Source of the DNA: Methylotenera oryzisoli
Lineage (GTDB): Bacteria; Pseudomonadota; Gammaproteobacteria; Burkholderiales; Methylophilaceae
Length of the DNA stretch: 49,903 bases
Assembly (NCBI GenBank): GCA_945881735.1
Contig: CAMCVF010000013.1
Location: forward strand, 1 to 49,903
Reading direction: 5' to 3'
Part shown: in pieces, positions 1-8,815 of the stretch
Position numbering within the stretch: the first letter of the stretch is position 1
Layout: every line of letters starts with the position of its first letter
The notes under the pieces: model-generated
What the model saw: the letters and a program-made list of their open reading frames with translations, nothing else
Database searches by the model: none
What the model was told of the DNA's origin: nothing
Program-made: the position numbers and the translations under genes

Positions 1-789
1 TTGCGGCATATTTTTGCCGATTAATTCAAAAAACGGCCGCGTTAAATAGGGCGTGGAGTGATGCTCGCGATACGTATTGTTGTAACACTGGTAAAAAAAA
101 TCCCAGTCATCTTCAGTCGCATTAATCCCTTTTATTTGCCTGCAAACAACACCCGCTTGGGCGATTTTTTTACGCTCTTGATGAATTTTTTTGCGCTTAT
201 CGTGGCTTAAAGTCGTTAAAAAATCTTCAAAATTTTGATAACATTTATTTTGCCATCTAAACTGAACACCAGTGCGCTTAAGCCAGCCAGCTACTTCTAA
301 TTGTGTTGCGCTATTTTCATCTGGAAACAAAATATGGGCGCTAGATAGCTGATTCTCACGCAGCACATTTTCAAGCGCTTTAATCATCAATAGTTGAACT
401 TCAGGCTGATGGCTTAGTAAGCGGCTACTAGTGATTGGCGAAAAAGGAATCGCCGATAATAGCTTGGGGTAATAATCCAGCCCACTTCGTTGATAAGCAT
501 CAGCCCAAGCCCAATCAAACACATATTCGCCATAAGAATGGCTTTTTAAATATAGCGGCATAGCGCCTACTAATTGATTATTTTGCTTAAAAATTAATGA
601 GTGCGGCATCCACCCAGTGCCTTGCCCAATCGATGCCGAATTTTCTAGTGCACTTAAAAAAGCGTGGCTGATTAAGGGCGTCCCATCGGTTAAAGCGTCC
701 CAATCGGATGCAACAATATCGTTAATACTGGTTATTATTTCTAAAGAAAATGCGGGTGAGTTTTTGCCAGTATTTTGCGTATACGTCAT
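1..789 (-). CDS. FemAB/GNAT-like acyltransferase (DUF482 family), 3' end outside window
   Basis: The reading frame is open from an ATG at 789 down to base 1 (263 codons, no stop), so the C-terminus lies outside the window. The protein begins MTYTQNTGKNSPAF and carries features typical of the DUF482 'peptidogalycan biosynthesis/recognition' family: an N-terminal part with WDAL and GAMPLYLKSHSYGEYVFDW, then a basic helix reading LSHDKRKKIHQERKKI and a WDFFYQCYNNTY block. The family has a GNAT-like fold related to FemAB aminoacyltransferases, but its substrate is not established. No signal peptide or membrane segment is seen, so it should be cytoplasmic. No partner gene is visible; the next gene, also on the minus strand, is 160 bp upstream. 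Family assignment is fairly sure, function is not. Confidence 0.8.
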   Translation of the reverse strand, partial: MTYTQNTGKNSPAFSLEIITSINDIVASDWDALTDGTPLISHAFLSALENSASIGQGTGWMPHSLIFKQNNQLVGAMPLYLKSHSYGEYVFDWAWADAYQRSGLDYYPKLLSAIPFSPITSSRLLSHQPEVQLLMIKALENVLRENQLSSAHILFPDENSATQLEVAGWLKRTGVQFRWQNKCYQNFEDFLTTLSHDKRKKIHQERKKIAQAGVVCRQIKGINATEDDWDFFYQCYNNTYREHHSTPYLTRPFFELIGKNMPQ

Positions 790-863
790 ACCAATACTTT
801 TAAACTATTCATAGAGGTTTATCAAGGTTGTTGGTATGAGCGGTGTTGCATGAATTTGTTTAA

Positions 864-898
864 ATTAAAGTTAAGCAATAAATTAGCTTAACTTTAAT
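864..898. terminator. AT-rich perfect inverted repeat, possible terminator
   Basis: Bases 864-876 and 886-898 are perfect inverted complements (13 bp) around a 9-nt AT-rich loop. The element lies just beyond the 3' end of the minus-strand EF-hand gene and upstream of the minus-strand acyltransferase gene. It is nearly all A/T apart from two G/C pairs per arm and lacks a clean T-tract, so it may be a weak terminator or a protein-binding site. Confidence 0.4.
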
Positions 899-951
899 GA
901 AGTTTATACAACTAAATTTAAACTTTGAAGAAGAATAGACTTTGACTAAAC

Positions 952-1530
952 TTAACTTGGACGTTTGCGGATATTTGAAGCTTCTTTATTATTTCTAGAT
1001 TTGCCTTTACTTTTAATTTCGTCTTCTGCATCCAAAATTTTCTGTGCTTCTATTTTCGCTTCAGCGGCTTTTTGACGCTCAATAGATTTTGCTTGTGCAA
1101 GCTCTAACTCTTCTAAGGTAATGACATCGTTCTCATCAACGTCAACAAAGTTAAAATGGCGCGCGATTTGTGGCAAGCATAAGGTTGCTTCTTCACGGTC
1201 AATCGAATCGTCATTATCTTTATTGCATCCGTTAAATCGGATTTGAACACTTTCTTTCATAGCTTTGCGCTTTTGCTCTATTTGCGCATGTTCAGGGTCT
1301 GTAGATCTTGCATAGTCGGCCAACGCTTTGCGCAAACGCGCTCTGTCATCCGGGCTAAAATTATGTTGAAGCGTTTTTTCTAAACCACTCTCTTCAATTT
1401 GTTCTAAAGGCGATTTATCTTCTGCTAACAAACTTGCTTTGCCGTCCGCAAAAACAGGAGTAGTAACCAAGTTGCTTAACAATACTAGCAAGAATAAAGC
1501 AGGATTTAGATAATGTACTTTTAAAACCAT
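952..1530 (-). CDS. Exported EF-hand domain protein
   Basis: This 192-residue protein has a Sec signal peptide (MVLKVHYLNPALFLLVLLSN, likely cleaved near VFA-DG at about residue 29), so it should be periplasmic or secreted. Two canonical calcium loops are visible: NKDNDDSIDREE (about residues 103-114), with N, D, D, S, D and E at ligand positions 1, 3, 5, 7, 9 and 12, and DVDENDVITLEE (about 132-143). A Lys/Glu-rich, probably helical tail follows (AKSIERQKAAEAKIEAQK). EF-hand proteins of this kind bind Ca2+ as buffers or sensors; no enzymatic domain is present. The gene stands alone. Start chosen at the ATG that gives a complete signal peptide. The specific role is unknown. Confidence 0.75.
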   Translation of the reverse strand: MVLKVHYLNPALFLLVLLSNLVTTPVFADGKASLLAEDKSPLEQIEESGLEKTLQHNFSPDDRARLRKALADYARSTDPEHAQIEQKRKAMKESVQIRFNGCNKDNDDSIDREEATLCLPQIARHFNFVDVDENDVITLEELELAQAKSIERQKAAEAKIEAQKILDAEDEIKSKGKSRNNKEASNIRKRPS

Positions 1531-1799
1531 TGTTTAATGAATACTGGTCTTTCTAATGTTCTTATTTTGCTTAAAAAATCTGAGTTACCAACAAAGTTTT
1601 AGAATAATGAATCAGCATTGTTAATGCAATGTTTCATAAAACCGAATAATTGTAACTATTTGTAACACCAAGATTCTACGTAACTAAGACGCGTTTAATC
1701 AGTGAAAAGTTTTCACAATTCTAGATTTATTTATCCTTAAAACATATACTAGTGTGTTGAGGTTTAGTTACTCATTCAATCATACTGAAAGTGCAGATA

Positions 1800-2525
1800 A
1801 TGGCTGAAAACAACAAAAAAGTATTAATGGTAGATGATGACATGCGCATGCGTGAATTACTGCAACGCTATCTGACCGAACAAGGCTTTAATATTAAAAC
1901 AGTATCTGATTCAAAAGAAATGGATGCCATATTAGCGAACGAGCCTTTTGATTTGTTGGTACTCGATTTGATGTTGCCTGGTGAAGATGGTTTGGCTATT
2001 TGCAGACGCTTGCGTGCCAATAAATTTACCACGCCAATCATTATGCTAACAGCGCGCGGTGATGAGGTAGACAGAATTATCGGTCTAGAAATGGGTGCAG
2101 ATGATTATTTACCTAAACCGTTTAACCCACGCGAATTGCTTGCGCGAATTAATGCCGTATTGCGTCGCCATGAACATAATCCAGGGGCCGAAAATTCTGG
2201 AAAATTAGAAACGTTTACTTTTGGGGAATTTGTATTTGACCCTTCAAGTCGCAGTTTAAGCCGCAATGGCATGCCCATTACCATTACCAGTGGCGAGTTT
2301 GCCTTGCTAAAGGTATTCACAGAACACCCGCGCCAACCACTTTCGCGCGACAGACTAATGCAATTAGCGCGTGGCCGCGAATTAGATGTTTTTGACCGCA
2401 GTATTGACGTACAAGTATCGCGCTTGCGCCGCATTGTTGAGCCCGATCCAGCACATCCACGTTACCTGCAAACCATGTGGGGGTTTGGTTATGTATTTAT
2501 TCCTGATGGTGAATCGTCGCACTAG
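1800..2525 (+). CDS. ompR: OmpR-family two-component response regulator
   Basis: A 241-residue response regulator. The receiver domain (residues 7-120) has the acidic pocket D12-D14, the phosphoacceptor D56 in LVLDLMLPG, T84 and K106 in LPKPF. The winged-helix DNA-binding domain (about 145-238) has the OmpR-type RGRELDVFDRSIDVQVSRLRRI recognition region and ends with the WGFGYVF wing. It should be phosphorylated by the histidine kinase encoded 50 bp downstream and then bind promoters. Overall likeness is to OmpR rather than to PhoB or KdpE; the regulated genes cannot be inferred here. An in-frame GTG at 1791 would add three residues; the ATG at 1800, with GAAAG upstream, is preferred. Confidence 0.9.
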   Translation: MAENNKKVLMVDDDMRMRELLQRYLTEQGFNIKTVSDSKEMDAILANEPFDLLVLDLMLPGEDGLAICRRLRANKFTTPIIMLTARGDEVDRIIGLEMGADDYLPKPFNPRELLARINAVLRRHEHNPGAENSGKLETFTFGEFVFDPSSRSLSRNGMPITITSGEFALLKVFTEHPRQPLSRDRLMQLARGRELDVFDRSIDVQVSRLRRIVEPDPAHPRYLQTMWGFGYVFIPDGESSH

Positions 2526-2574
2526 ATAGTGCCAACCCAATCATATTGATTCATTTATCAGCTAAATCACTGCA

Positions 2575-3885
2575 TTGACATTTTTACCACGCCGCTTGCT
2601 TTCCCGCCTAATGTTGCTTATCGCCATTTTATTGGCGGTGAGCATTTATGCATCGCTTAAAATTTTTGATTACTTTGATCGCGAACCACGCGCCACGACA
2701 GCCGCGTTGCAGGCGGTTACTATTGTTAACTACACGCGCGCTTCTCTGATTGCCTCACATGAAAATCGCCGTTTGGCGTTGTTATCGGAGCTTTCTGGCC
2801 GCGAAGGCGTGCGTGTTTATGCGGCGGATTTTTTAGAGGATATTGAACCGCTACCAGACGACCCGTTTATTAATTTAATCGCTGAAAAAATTCGCGAGCG
2901 TTTAGGTGTTGAGACCATTATCACAGTGAACCATTATGGAATACCTGGTTTGTGGATTAGCTTTAATGTGGAGCTTGACGATTTTTGGGTAGTGATTCCA
3001 AAAATCCAGGTGGACAGGCCTTTTCCTTGGCATTGGCTAGGCTGGGGTGCTGTGGTTGGTTTGTTGTCATTATTTGGCGCCTATATTATTGCCGCACGCA
3101 TTAATCGACCTTTAAATTTATTAGTGCATGCCGCTGACCGCTTACGTAATGGGGAGCCAGCACCGCGCTTGCCAGAAGACAGCGTAGATGAATTGCGCGA
3201 AGTAAGCCGCACTTTCAATCAGATGGCAGAATCGTTGGTAAGGTTAGATGCAGAGCGCACTTTGCTGCTTGCTGGCGTTTCGCATGATATTCGCACACCG
3301 CTTGCACGATTAAGATTAGCCGTTGAGATGTTACCTGAAGATAACTGCAACAGCATGAAAGCTGGCATGATCGAAGATATTGCCGATATGGATAATATTA
3401 TTCATCAATTTTTAGATTTTGTGCGTGGCGTAGAAGGTGAACCCACCAAAATGATGGATATTAATGCACTATTACAGGCACTATCTGAACGCCAAGCCCG
3501 CGCAGGCCGCAATCTTAAGCTAAATTTGACCTCAAGCTACTTTATTCCGTTACGCCCATTGGCTATACAACGCTTATTAGATAACTTGGTTGGTAACGCT
3601 TATGCCTACTCAAAAGGCGAAGTAGAAGTGACCTGCAAAATTACTGCTGAAAAAATTGTGATTAGTGTACTGGATAATGGCCCGGGTATTCCACCAGAAC
3701 ATGCAGAGCGTCTTCTGCGACCGTTTGAACGCATGGACAGTGCACGAACCAAAAATGAAGGTGGAAGCGGTCTAGGGTTAGCAATTTGTAATCGCATTGC
3801 CAAATTGCATAGCGGCAGTTTAGAGTTAGTGAATCGTCCACAAGGTGGTTTAGAAGCGAGACTATCACTACCTATACAAAACTGA
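2575..3885 (+). CDS. envZ: EnvZ-like sensor histidine kinase
   Basis: A 436-residue inner-membrane sensor kinase. It has a short basic N-terminus, TM1 (about residues 10-32), a periplasmic loop of about 120 residues, TM2 (about 152-175, WLGWGAVVGLLSLFGAYIIAA), then a HAMP linker. The dimerisation helix carries the phosphorylated H237 in GVSHDIRTPLARL. The ATPase domain shows the N box DNLVGNAYAYS, G1 DNGPGIP and G2 GGSGLGLAI. The architecture and the preceding ompR gene match EnvZ, which autophosphorylates and passes phosphate to the regulator. A stop at 2563 leaves TTG 2575 as the only common start giving the full TM1; no good Shine-Dalgarno is seen. Co-transcription with the regulator is likely. 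Confidence 0.88.
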   Translation: MTFLPRRLLSRLMLLIAILLAVSIYASLKIFDYFDREPRATTAALQAVTIVNYTRASLIASHENRRLALLSELSGREGVRVYAADFLEDIEPLPDDPFINLIAEKIRERLGVETIITVNHYGIPGLWISFNVELDDFWVVIPKIQVDRPFPWHWLGWGAVVGLLSLFGAYIIAARINRPLNLLVHAADRLRNGEPAPRLPEDSVDELREVSRTFNQMAESLVRLDAERTLLLAGVSHDIRTPLARLRLAVEMLPEDNCNSMKAGMIEDIADMDNIIHQFLDFVRGVEGEPTKMMDINALLQALSERQARAGRNLKLNLTSSYFIPLRPLAIQRLLDNLVGNAYAYSKGEVEVTCKITAEKIVISVLDNGPGIPPEHAERLLRPFERMDSARTKNEGGSGLGLAICNRIAKLHSGSLELVNRPQGGLEARLSLPIQN

Positions 3886-3887
3886 AG

Positions 3888-4255
3888 TTATCTGATTACA
3901 CTTGTCACCTGATTGTGTCCAATATTGTTGGCTTTATACAAGTGCTTATTGGCGCTCACAAACAATTGATCTAAATTTTTAACCAAAGCATTTGTCAAAC
4001 CCATACTGCCGGTGTTGTGCAACAAATGCTCTTTTGCGCAAATCTTTTGATTAGCAACGGCCAACCAAAGTCATTGTGATCAATGTTATTAGCATAAAAG
4101 GCCGCTTGGCTGAGTAACGCAAACTCTTACCCGCCAACTCTCGCCACCAAAACATCGGCAAAATTCGCTTCTAGCAAGCCAGAAAAGTTTTTAATGACTT
4201 TATCTCACACATCGTGACCATGTCTATTGTTTTTGCTCTTACATATCTTTGCTGC
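3888..4255 (-). pseudogene. Decayed diguanylate cyclase (GGDEF) C-terminal domain
   Basis: This gap holds the fossil of a GGDEF domain on the minus strand. Near 4211-4250 the reading resembles the FKxIND-GHD block (CKSKNNRHGHDV); a TGA follows, then DKVIKNFSGLLEANFADVLVARVGG and a TAA exactly where the aspartate of GGDEF should be, followed by EFALLS. After a frameshift the C-terminal helix is recognisable (LDQLFVSANKHLYKANNIGHNQV), ending at a TAA (3888-3890). At least two in-frame stops and one frame change mean no functional cyclase can be made. The N-terminal sensor part is missing. The remains end 2 bp from the envZ stop. Confidence 0.8.
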
Positions 4256-4302
4256 TTTTATACCGGCTTATTTAATTCTCTTATCTACAGATCGATATAA
4301 AA

Positions 4303-5685
4303 TTAGACACTAAACCAATTTAATTTTTCGCGCAACTGCACAACTTCACCGATAATCGTCAAACAGGGTGGCTTCATCTCTGCCAACGACACTTTTTCGG
4401 CCAAATCCGCCAAGGTGGCGGTAACCACCTTTTGGCGTTGCGTGGTACCTTGTTGCACCACTGCCGCTGGCATGGTTGCCGCAACACCATGTTCAATTAA
4501 CTTCTCGCAAATTTCTTTTAGGCCCACCAAGCCCATGTAAATCACCACGGTTTGACGCGGGCGCGACATAGCTACCCAGTCCAAATCCAAGGTACCATCT
4601 TTTAAGTGGCCTGTAATAAAAAAGCAAGCTTGCGCATAGTCGCGGTGCGTTAATGGAATACCTGCATAGCTAGAAACACCATTGGCGGCGGTAATACCGG
4701 GCACTACTTGAAACGGAACTCCGTACTGCATAAGCGTTTCAATCTCCTCACCACCACGCCCAAATATAAACGGATCACCACCCTTTAAGCGCAGTACACG
4801 CTTACCTTGCAAGGCTAGTTTGGCTAATAAATCACTGATTTCTCCTTGTGGCATAGTGTGCTGATTGCGAGATTTACCTACATATATCAATTCAGCATCT
4901 CGGCGGACCAATTCCATCACTTCTGGACTCACCAACTTATCGTACACACATACATCACACTGCTGCATCAAGCGTAACGCGCGGAATGTGAGTAAATCTG
5001 GGTCACCAGGGCCACCGCCCACTAAAAATACTTCGCCCTGATTTTTGGTGACATCAGCATCGTTAATTAAATTAGCTAATTGTTCGCGTGCGGCATGCTC
5101 TTGGCCAGATAAAACGCGCTCTACAAAAGAACCTTGCAATATGCCTTCCCAAAAAATGCGCCTGGCTTGAGTGGTGGCAAACTTGGCTTTAACTTGGTCA
5201 CGAAACTCTCCGGCAATATCCGCGATACGGCCATAAGTGGCTGGCAACATAGTCTCAATTTTGGCGCGAATATAGCGCGCCAAGACTGGCGCATTGCCTT
5301 CGGATGATATTGCAATTACTATCGGGCTACGGTCAATAATACTGCCCATGGTAAACGTGCACAAATCGGGCGCATCCACCACATTAACAGGAATATTTTG
5401 CGCCTTTGCTGAAACGGACACAGCAACATTTACCGCCTCATCATCCGTCGCCGCAATCACCATACATGCACCTGTTAACTGATTCATTTCAAAATTACTG
5501 GCGATATATTTAATTGTTTCAGCTTCTGCCATTGCTAATAATTCAGGACAAATATCAGGTGAATACAAAGTAATCGCCGCGCCGGCTTTCAGCAACATGC
5601 TGACTTTACGTGTAGCCACATCGCCGCCGCCAATAACCACACAATGGCGATTTTTGATGTTGAAAAAGATTGGGAGTGCTTGCAT
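4303..5685 (-). CDS. cysG: Siroheme synthase (uroporphyrinogen-III C-methyltransferase / precorrin-2 dehydrogenase / ferrochelatase)
   Basis: The 460-residue product is a complete CysG fusion (E. coli CysG is 457 residues). The N-terminal half (about 1-200) is the NAD-dependent precorrin-2 dehydrogenase/sirohydrochlorin ferrochelatase: VVIGGGDVATRKVSMLL is the nucleotide-binding loop and SSEGNAPVLARYIR follows. The C-terminal half (about 210-460) is the SAM-dependent uroporphyrinogen-III methyltransferase with VFLVGGGPGDPDLLT, RLKGGDPFIFGRGGEE and GITAANG. The enzyme makes siroheme for sulfite and nitrite reductases in the cytoplasm. Start set at ATG 5685, matching E. coli CysG, which begins just before LPIF; an in-frame TTG at 5700 would add MSYFF. 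No sulfur-assimilation genes lie nearby. Confidence 0.95.
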   Translation of the reverse strand: MQALPIFFNIKNRHCVVIGGGDVATRKVSMLLKAGAAITLYSPDICPELLAMAEAETIKYIASNFEMNQLTGACMVIAATDDEAVNVAVSVSAKAQNIPVNVVDAPDLCTFTMGSIIDRSPIVIAISSEGNAPVLARYIRAKIETMLPATYGRIADIAGEFRDQVKAKFATTQARRIFWEGILQGSFVERVLSGQEHAAREQLANLINDADVTKNQGEVFLVGGGPGDPDLLTFRALRLMQQCDVCVYDKLVSPEVMELVRRDAELIYVGKSRNQHTMPQGEISDLLAKLALQGKRVLRLKGGDPFIFGRGGEEIETLMQYGVPFQVVPGITAANGVSSYAGIPLTHRDYAQACFFITGHLKDGTLDLDWVAMSRPRQTVVIYMGLVGLKEICEKLIEHGVAATMPAAVVQQGTTQRQKVVTATLADLAEKVSLAEMKPPCLTIIGEVVQLREKLNWFSV

Positions 5686-6010
5686 AAAAAAATAACTCAA
5701 CTAAATGTTTTATTATTTTACTCTAGTTGCAAGTTGGTTTTTTAATAATCAAGTTGGCTTTTAGCAATTAGATATGAGGTTTATAGCCAATAAAAATTAC
5801 ATTTAACAAATAATATTAATGGTACGTAGCGTGCAAAACTACCTATTCTTTAATAAGAATTTAACACTAGCTTTTATCGATCTAATTTTCTGTGTCGCGT
5901 AACACAGCGTTTTTCAACTAGCATTAAATCCGTCATTAAACCCATTCATTTTGTCTAGTTTTAAAAATTATTGAATGCTCAGCACTATCACATCCTGCAG
6001 ACGCTTGTTT
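5686..6010. other. AT-rich gap without a recognisable gene
   Basis: About 325 bp of AT-rich sequence between cysG and the oxygenase remnant, containing the cysG upstream region. No reading frame with recognisable protein character and no convincing promoter or terminator is seen. If the oxygenase gene was once complete, its missing C-terminal part would have lain here, but only random-looking translation remains. Confidence 0.5.
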
Positions 6011-6244
6011 CTAGCTGCCAAATTCCAATGCTTCCTGATATTCTGAAAAAGAATGATAGGTATTGTTAGCAAAATCTTCAGTTAAAAAATCATCAATGCA
6101 AAAATGTAAAAAAGGCCGATTAATAACAATTTCTTTGTTGACTTGTTCTAAGTGAACTAAATCTTTGTGCACCATCTGATATGCCTTATTTAACTGATAA
6201 AAATGGCATGGATTTGACTTTTTTATGCTTTTTATTAATTTCAA
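6011..6244 (-). pseudogene. N-terminal stub of a 2-oxoglutarate/Fe(II) oxygenase-like protein
   Basis: A 77-codon frame from a TTG, without a clear Shine-Dalgarno. Its second half, NRPFLHFCIDDFLTEDFAN followed by NTYHSFSEYQEALEFGS, matches the characteristic opening of bacterial 2OG-Fe(II) oxygenases of the prolyl-hydroxylase-like type (PFPHxVIDDFLxxxxA...FPS). The frame stops immediately after EFGS, where the intact family continues for well over a hundred residues including the HxD...H iron-binding triad, none of which is present. It is therefore most likely a truncated, nonfunctional remnant. Family recognition is by eye; a small real protein is a less likely alternative. Confidence 0.6.
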
Positions 6245-6381
6245 ATCAAGCTTCTCACAAACAAGACAAATAGTTAAAAGTAATTAGCAACCATCAACGC
6301 AACATAGCTCTTTCCAAATGCGTTAAAATCTTAGGTTAACTTTCAGTTCGACATAAGCACATTTAAAACAAGAAGGTAAGA

Positions 6382-7722
6382 TTGGTTAAAGCAAAAAAAG
6401 TCTTCATAAAAACTTTCGGCTGCCAGATGAACGAATACGATTCATCGCGCATGGCGGATATGCTGAATGCCGATAGCGGCATGGTTGAAACTAAAACAGT
6501 TGAAGACGCTGATGTAATTTTGCTGAACACCTGCAGCGTGCGCGAAAAATCTGAAGATAAGGTATTTAGCCATCTGGGACGTTTTATTCCGCTTAAAGCG
6601 AAAAATCCCAATTTAGTGATCGGCGTTGGCGGTTGCGTGGCTTCGCAAGAAGGAGATAACATCATCAAGCGCGCACCTTATGTCAATGTGGTATTCGGCC
6701 CGCAAACAATGCATCGCTTGCCTGAGATGATTAAAAATTCACAGTCATCAGGTGTTTCACAAGTCGATATTTCTTTCCCTGAGATTGAAAAATTTGATCA
6801 TTTACCACCGCCACATGTGGAAGCTGTGACAGCCTTTTTAAGCATCATGGAAGGTTGTAGCAAATATTGCAGCTTTTGCGTGGTGCCATATACACGCGGC
6901 GAGGAAGTATCGCGCCCGTTTGATGCGATTTTACTGGAAGCTGTGCAACTAGCGGAACAAGGCGTTAAAGAAATCACCCTGCTCGGTCAAAACGTTAATG
7001 CGTATCGCGCAGCATACGAGGGTGTTGAAGCCGATTTGGCGATGCTCATTGAAACGATTGCCGAAATTTCGCAAATTGAGCGCATCCGTTTTACCACTAG
7101 CCACCCAAATGAAATGAATCAACGCTTGATTGATTGCTTTGCCAATGTGCCCAAACTGGCAATTCAATTGCATCTACCAGTACAAGCAGGTTCTGACCGT
7201 ATTCTGATAGCGATGAAACGTAACTACACTGCGCTGCAATACAAATCGATTATCCGCAAATTAAAAACGGCTAATCCAAATCTGACATTTACCTCTGATT
7301 TCATTGTGGGCTTTCCTGGTGAAACCGAAACCGATTTTGAGGCGACATCTAAACTGATGCAAGACGTTGGTTTTGATTACAGTTTTAGCTTTTTATATAG
7401 CCCGCGTCCTGGTACACCCGCCGCGTTTATTAAAGATGATACGCCGCATGACATTAAATTGGCGCGTCTAACTAAGCTGCAAGCTATCAATGAAGCTCAA
7501 GGAGATGCCATCAGCCGAAATATGTTAGGCAGCATTCAGCGTGTGCTGATTGATGGCGCATCGCATAAATATGCCGACTTACTGGCAGGAAAGACCGATA
7601 ATAACCGTGTGGTAGATATTGCAGGCAGTGATGATTTAATTAACACATTTGTGAACGTTAAAATTACCGATGTATCAAATCCAAAAAGATTACAAGGCCA
7701 GATAGTAGAAAAGACTGTTTAA
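6382..7722 (+). CDS. miaB: tRNA-2-methylthio-N6-dimethylallyladenosine synthase
   Basis: A 446-residue radical-SAM methylthiotransferase that converts i6A37 to ms2i6A37 in tRNAs reading UNN codons. The N-terminal UPF0004 domain binds an auxiliary [4Fe-4S] cluster through C14 (TFGCQMN), C51 (LNTCSVRE) and C85 (VGGCVASQ). The radical-SAM cluster uses the CX3CX2C cysteines C159, C163 and C166 in [19 protein letters not shown]-terminal TRAM domain covers about 380-443. The TTG start at 6382 is supported by a good Shine-Dalgarno (GAAGG at 6372-6376). It heads the miaB-phoH-ybeY-corC-lnt string; phoH starts 3 bp after the stop. Confidence 0.96.
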   Translation: MVKAKKVFIKTFGCQMNEYDSSRMADMLNADSGMVETKTVEDADVILLNTCSVREKSEDKVFSHLGRFIPLKAKNPNLVIGVGGCVASQEGDNIIKRAPYVNVVFGPQTMHRLPEMIKNSQSSGVSQVDISFPEIEKFDHLPPPHVEAVTAFLSIMEGCSKYCSFCVVPYTRGEEVSRPFDAILLEAVQLAEQGVKEITLLGQNVNAYRAAYEGVEADLAMLIETIAEISQIERIRFTTSHPNEMNQRLIDCFANVPKLAIQLHLPVQAGSDRILIAMKRNYTALQYKSIIRKLKTANPNLTFTSDFIVGFPGETETDFEATSKLMQDVGFDYSFSFLYSPRPGTPAAFIKDDTPHDIKLARLTKLQAINEAQGDAISRNMLGSIQRVLIDGASHKYADLLAGKTDNNRVVDIAGSDDLINTFVNVKITDVSNPKRLQGQIVEKTV

Positions 7723-7725
7723 TTA

Positions 7726-8670
7726 ATGGAAATCACACTACAACCAGAAGACAACGCCCGACTAGCTAACCTTTGCGGCGCGCTAGATGAAAACATCAAA
7801 CAAATTGAAACCGCGCTTGAGGTGAATATCAATCGCCGTGGTGGTACGTTTAATATTAGTGGGAAATTGGACAACACTAGGATGGCGGCACAGATGATTG
7901 AAAACTTTTATTTACGCGCCAGAAAACCACTTGAACTTGAAGACGTGCAGTTAGGTTTGGTGGAAATTGATAAATTAAAGCCAGAGGATGTTTCCAGTGC
8001 CGCCATGCCCGCTTTAATGACGCGGCGTGGTGATTTGCATGGCCGTACCCCACGTCAGATTTCGTATTTACAGCAAATTCAAGATCACGATATTACGTTT
8101 GGTATTGGCCCAGCTGGTACGGGTAAAACCTATTTAGCCGTTGCCAGTGCAGTGGATGCCATGACGCGCGACCGTGTAAAACGCATTGTTTTGGTTCGCC
8201 CAGCAGTAGAGGCGGGCGAAAAATTAGGCTTTTTGCCAGGCGATTTAAACCAAAAAGTCGATCCTTATTTACGCCCTCTTTACGACGCGCTATATGACTT
8301 AGCCGGCTATGACACGGTGAATAAAATGTTTGAACGCGGCGCTATTGAAGTTGCGCCATTGGCTTATATGCGTGGCAGAACACTGAACCAAAGCTTTATT
8401 ATTTTGGATGAAGCGCAAAACACCACGCCGGAGCAAATGAAAATGTTTTTAACCCGTATTGGCTTTGGGACCAAAGCCGTGATTACAGGTGATGTGACGC
8501 AGATTGATTTACAGAAACATCAAAAGAGCGGCTTGGTGGAAGCGCAAAAGATATTAAAAGACGTTAAAGGGATTGCCATGACGAACTTTCTATCGGCAGA
8601 TGTAGTGCGCCATCCATTGGTGCAGAAAATCATCAATGCATATGAAGAATATGAGCTTAAAAAAGTTTAA
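7726..8670 (+). CDS. ybeZ: PhoH-family ATPase (YbeZ)
   Basis: A 314-residue cytoplasmic P-loop ATPase. The N-terminal KH-like region (about 1-95) precedes the PhoH domain with Walker A GPAGTGKT (128-135) and Walker B ILDEAQN (D228/E229). YbeZ is a putative RNA helicase/ATPase that works with the endoribonuclease YbeY in ribosome maturation and RNA processing. The gene starts 3 bp after miaB, so translation is probably coupled. In most relatives ybeY follows at once; here fba, tpiA and fbp intervene, so YbeZ and YbeY cannot share a simple transcript. The last codons and the stop sit in a long hairpin (8647-8680). Confidence 0.93.
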   Translation: MEITLQPEDNARLANLCGALDENIKQIETALEVNINRRGGTFNISGKLDNTRMAAQMIENFYLRARKPLELEDVQLGLVEIDKLKPEDVSSAAMPALMTRRGDLHGRTPRQISYLQQIQDHDITFGIGPAGTGKTYLAVASAVDAMTRDRVKRIVLVRPAVEAGEKLGFLPGDLNQKVDPYLRPLYDALYDLAGYDTVNKMFERGAIEVAPLAYMRGRTLNQSFIILDEAQNTTPEQMKMFLTRIGFGTKAVITGDVTQIDLQKHQKSGLVEAQKILKDVKGIAMTNFLSADVVRHPLVQKIINAYEEYELKKV

Positions 8671-8680
8671 GCTCATATTC
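8647..8680 (+). terminator. Perfect 15-bp hairpin containing the phoH stop codon
   Basis: Bases 8647-8661 and 8666-8680 are perfect inverted complements around the 4-nt loop AAAG; the phoH stop TAA (8668-8670) lies in the right arm. There is no T-tract after the stem, so it is not a textbook intrinsic terminator. It could protect the mRNA 3' end, assist Rho-dependent ending, or affect release at the stop. Confidence 0.5.
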
Positions 8681-8815
8681 AATCTCTAACGCTATTCGTA
8701 GCAATTTCAGCTTCATCATCATCGTGATGTGGGCAAGAAAAGCCTGTAGTAGCTGGTTTTTATCTCTCAATCTATACTTTTATTATGTCTTATAGATATA
8801 GGTGTTACATTACAA

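Noticed and set aside
617-814. 65-codon plus-strand frame
   Set aside because: It lies opposite the DUF482 gene, whose minus-strand frame has clear family motifs; the plus frame has none.
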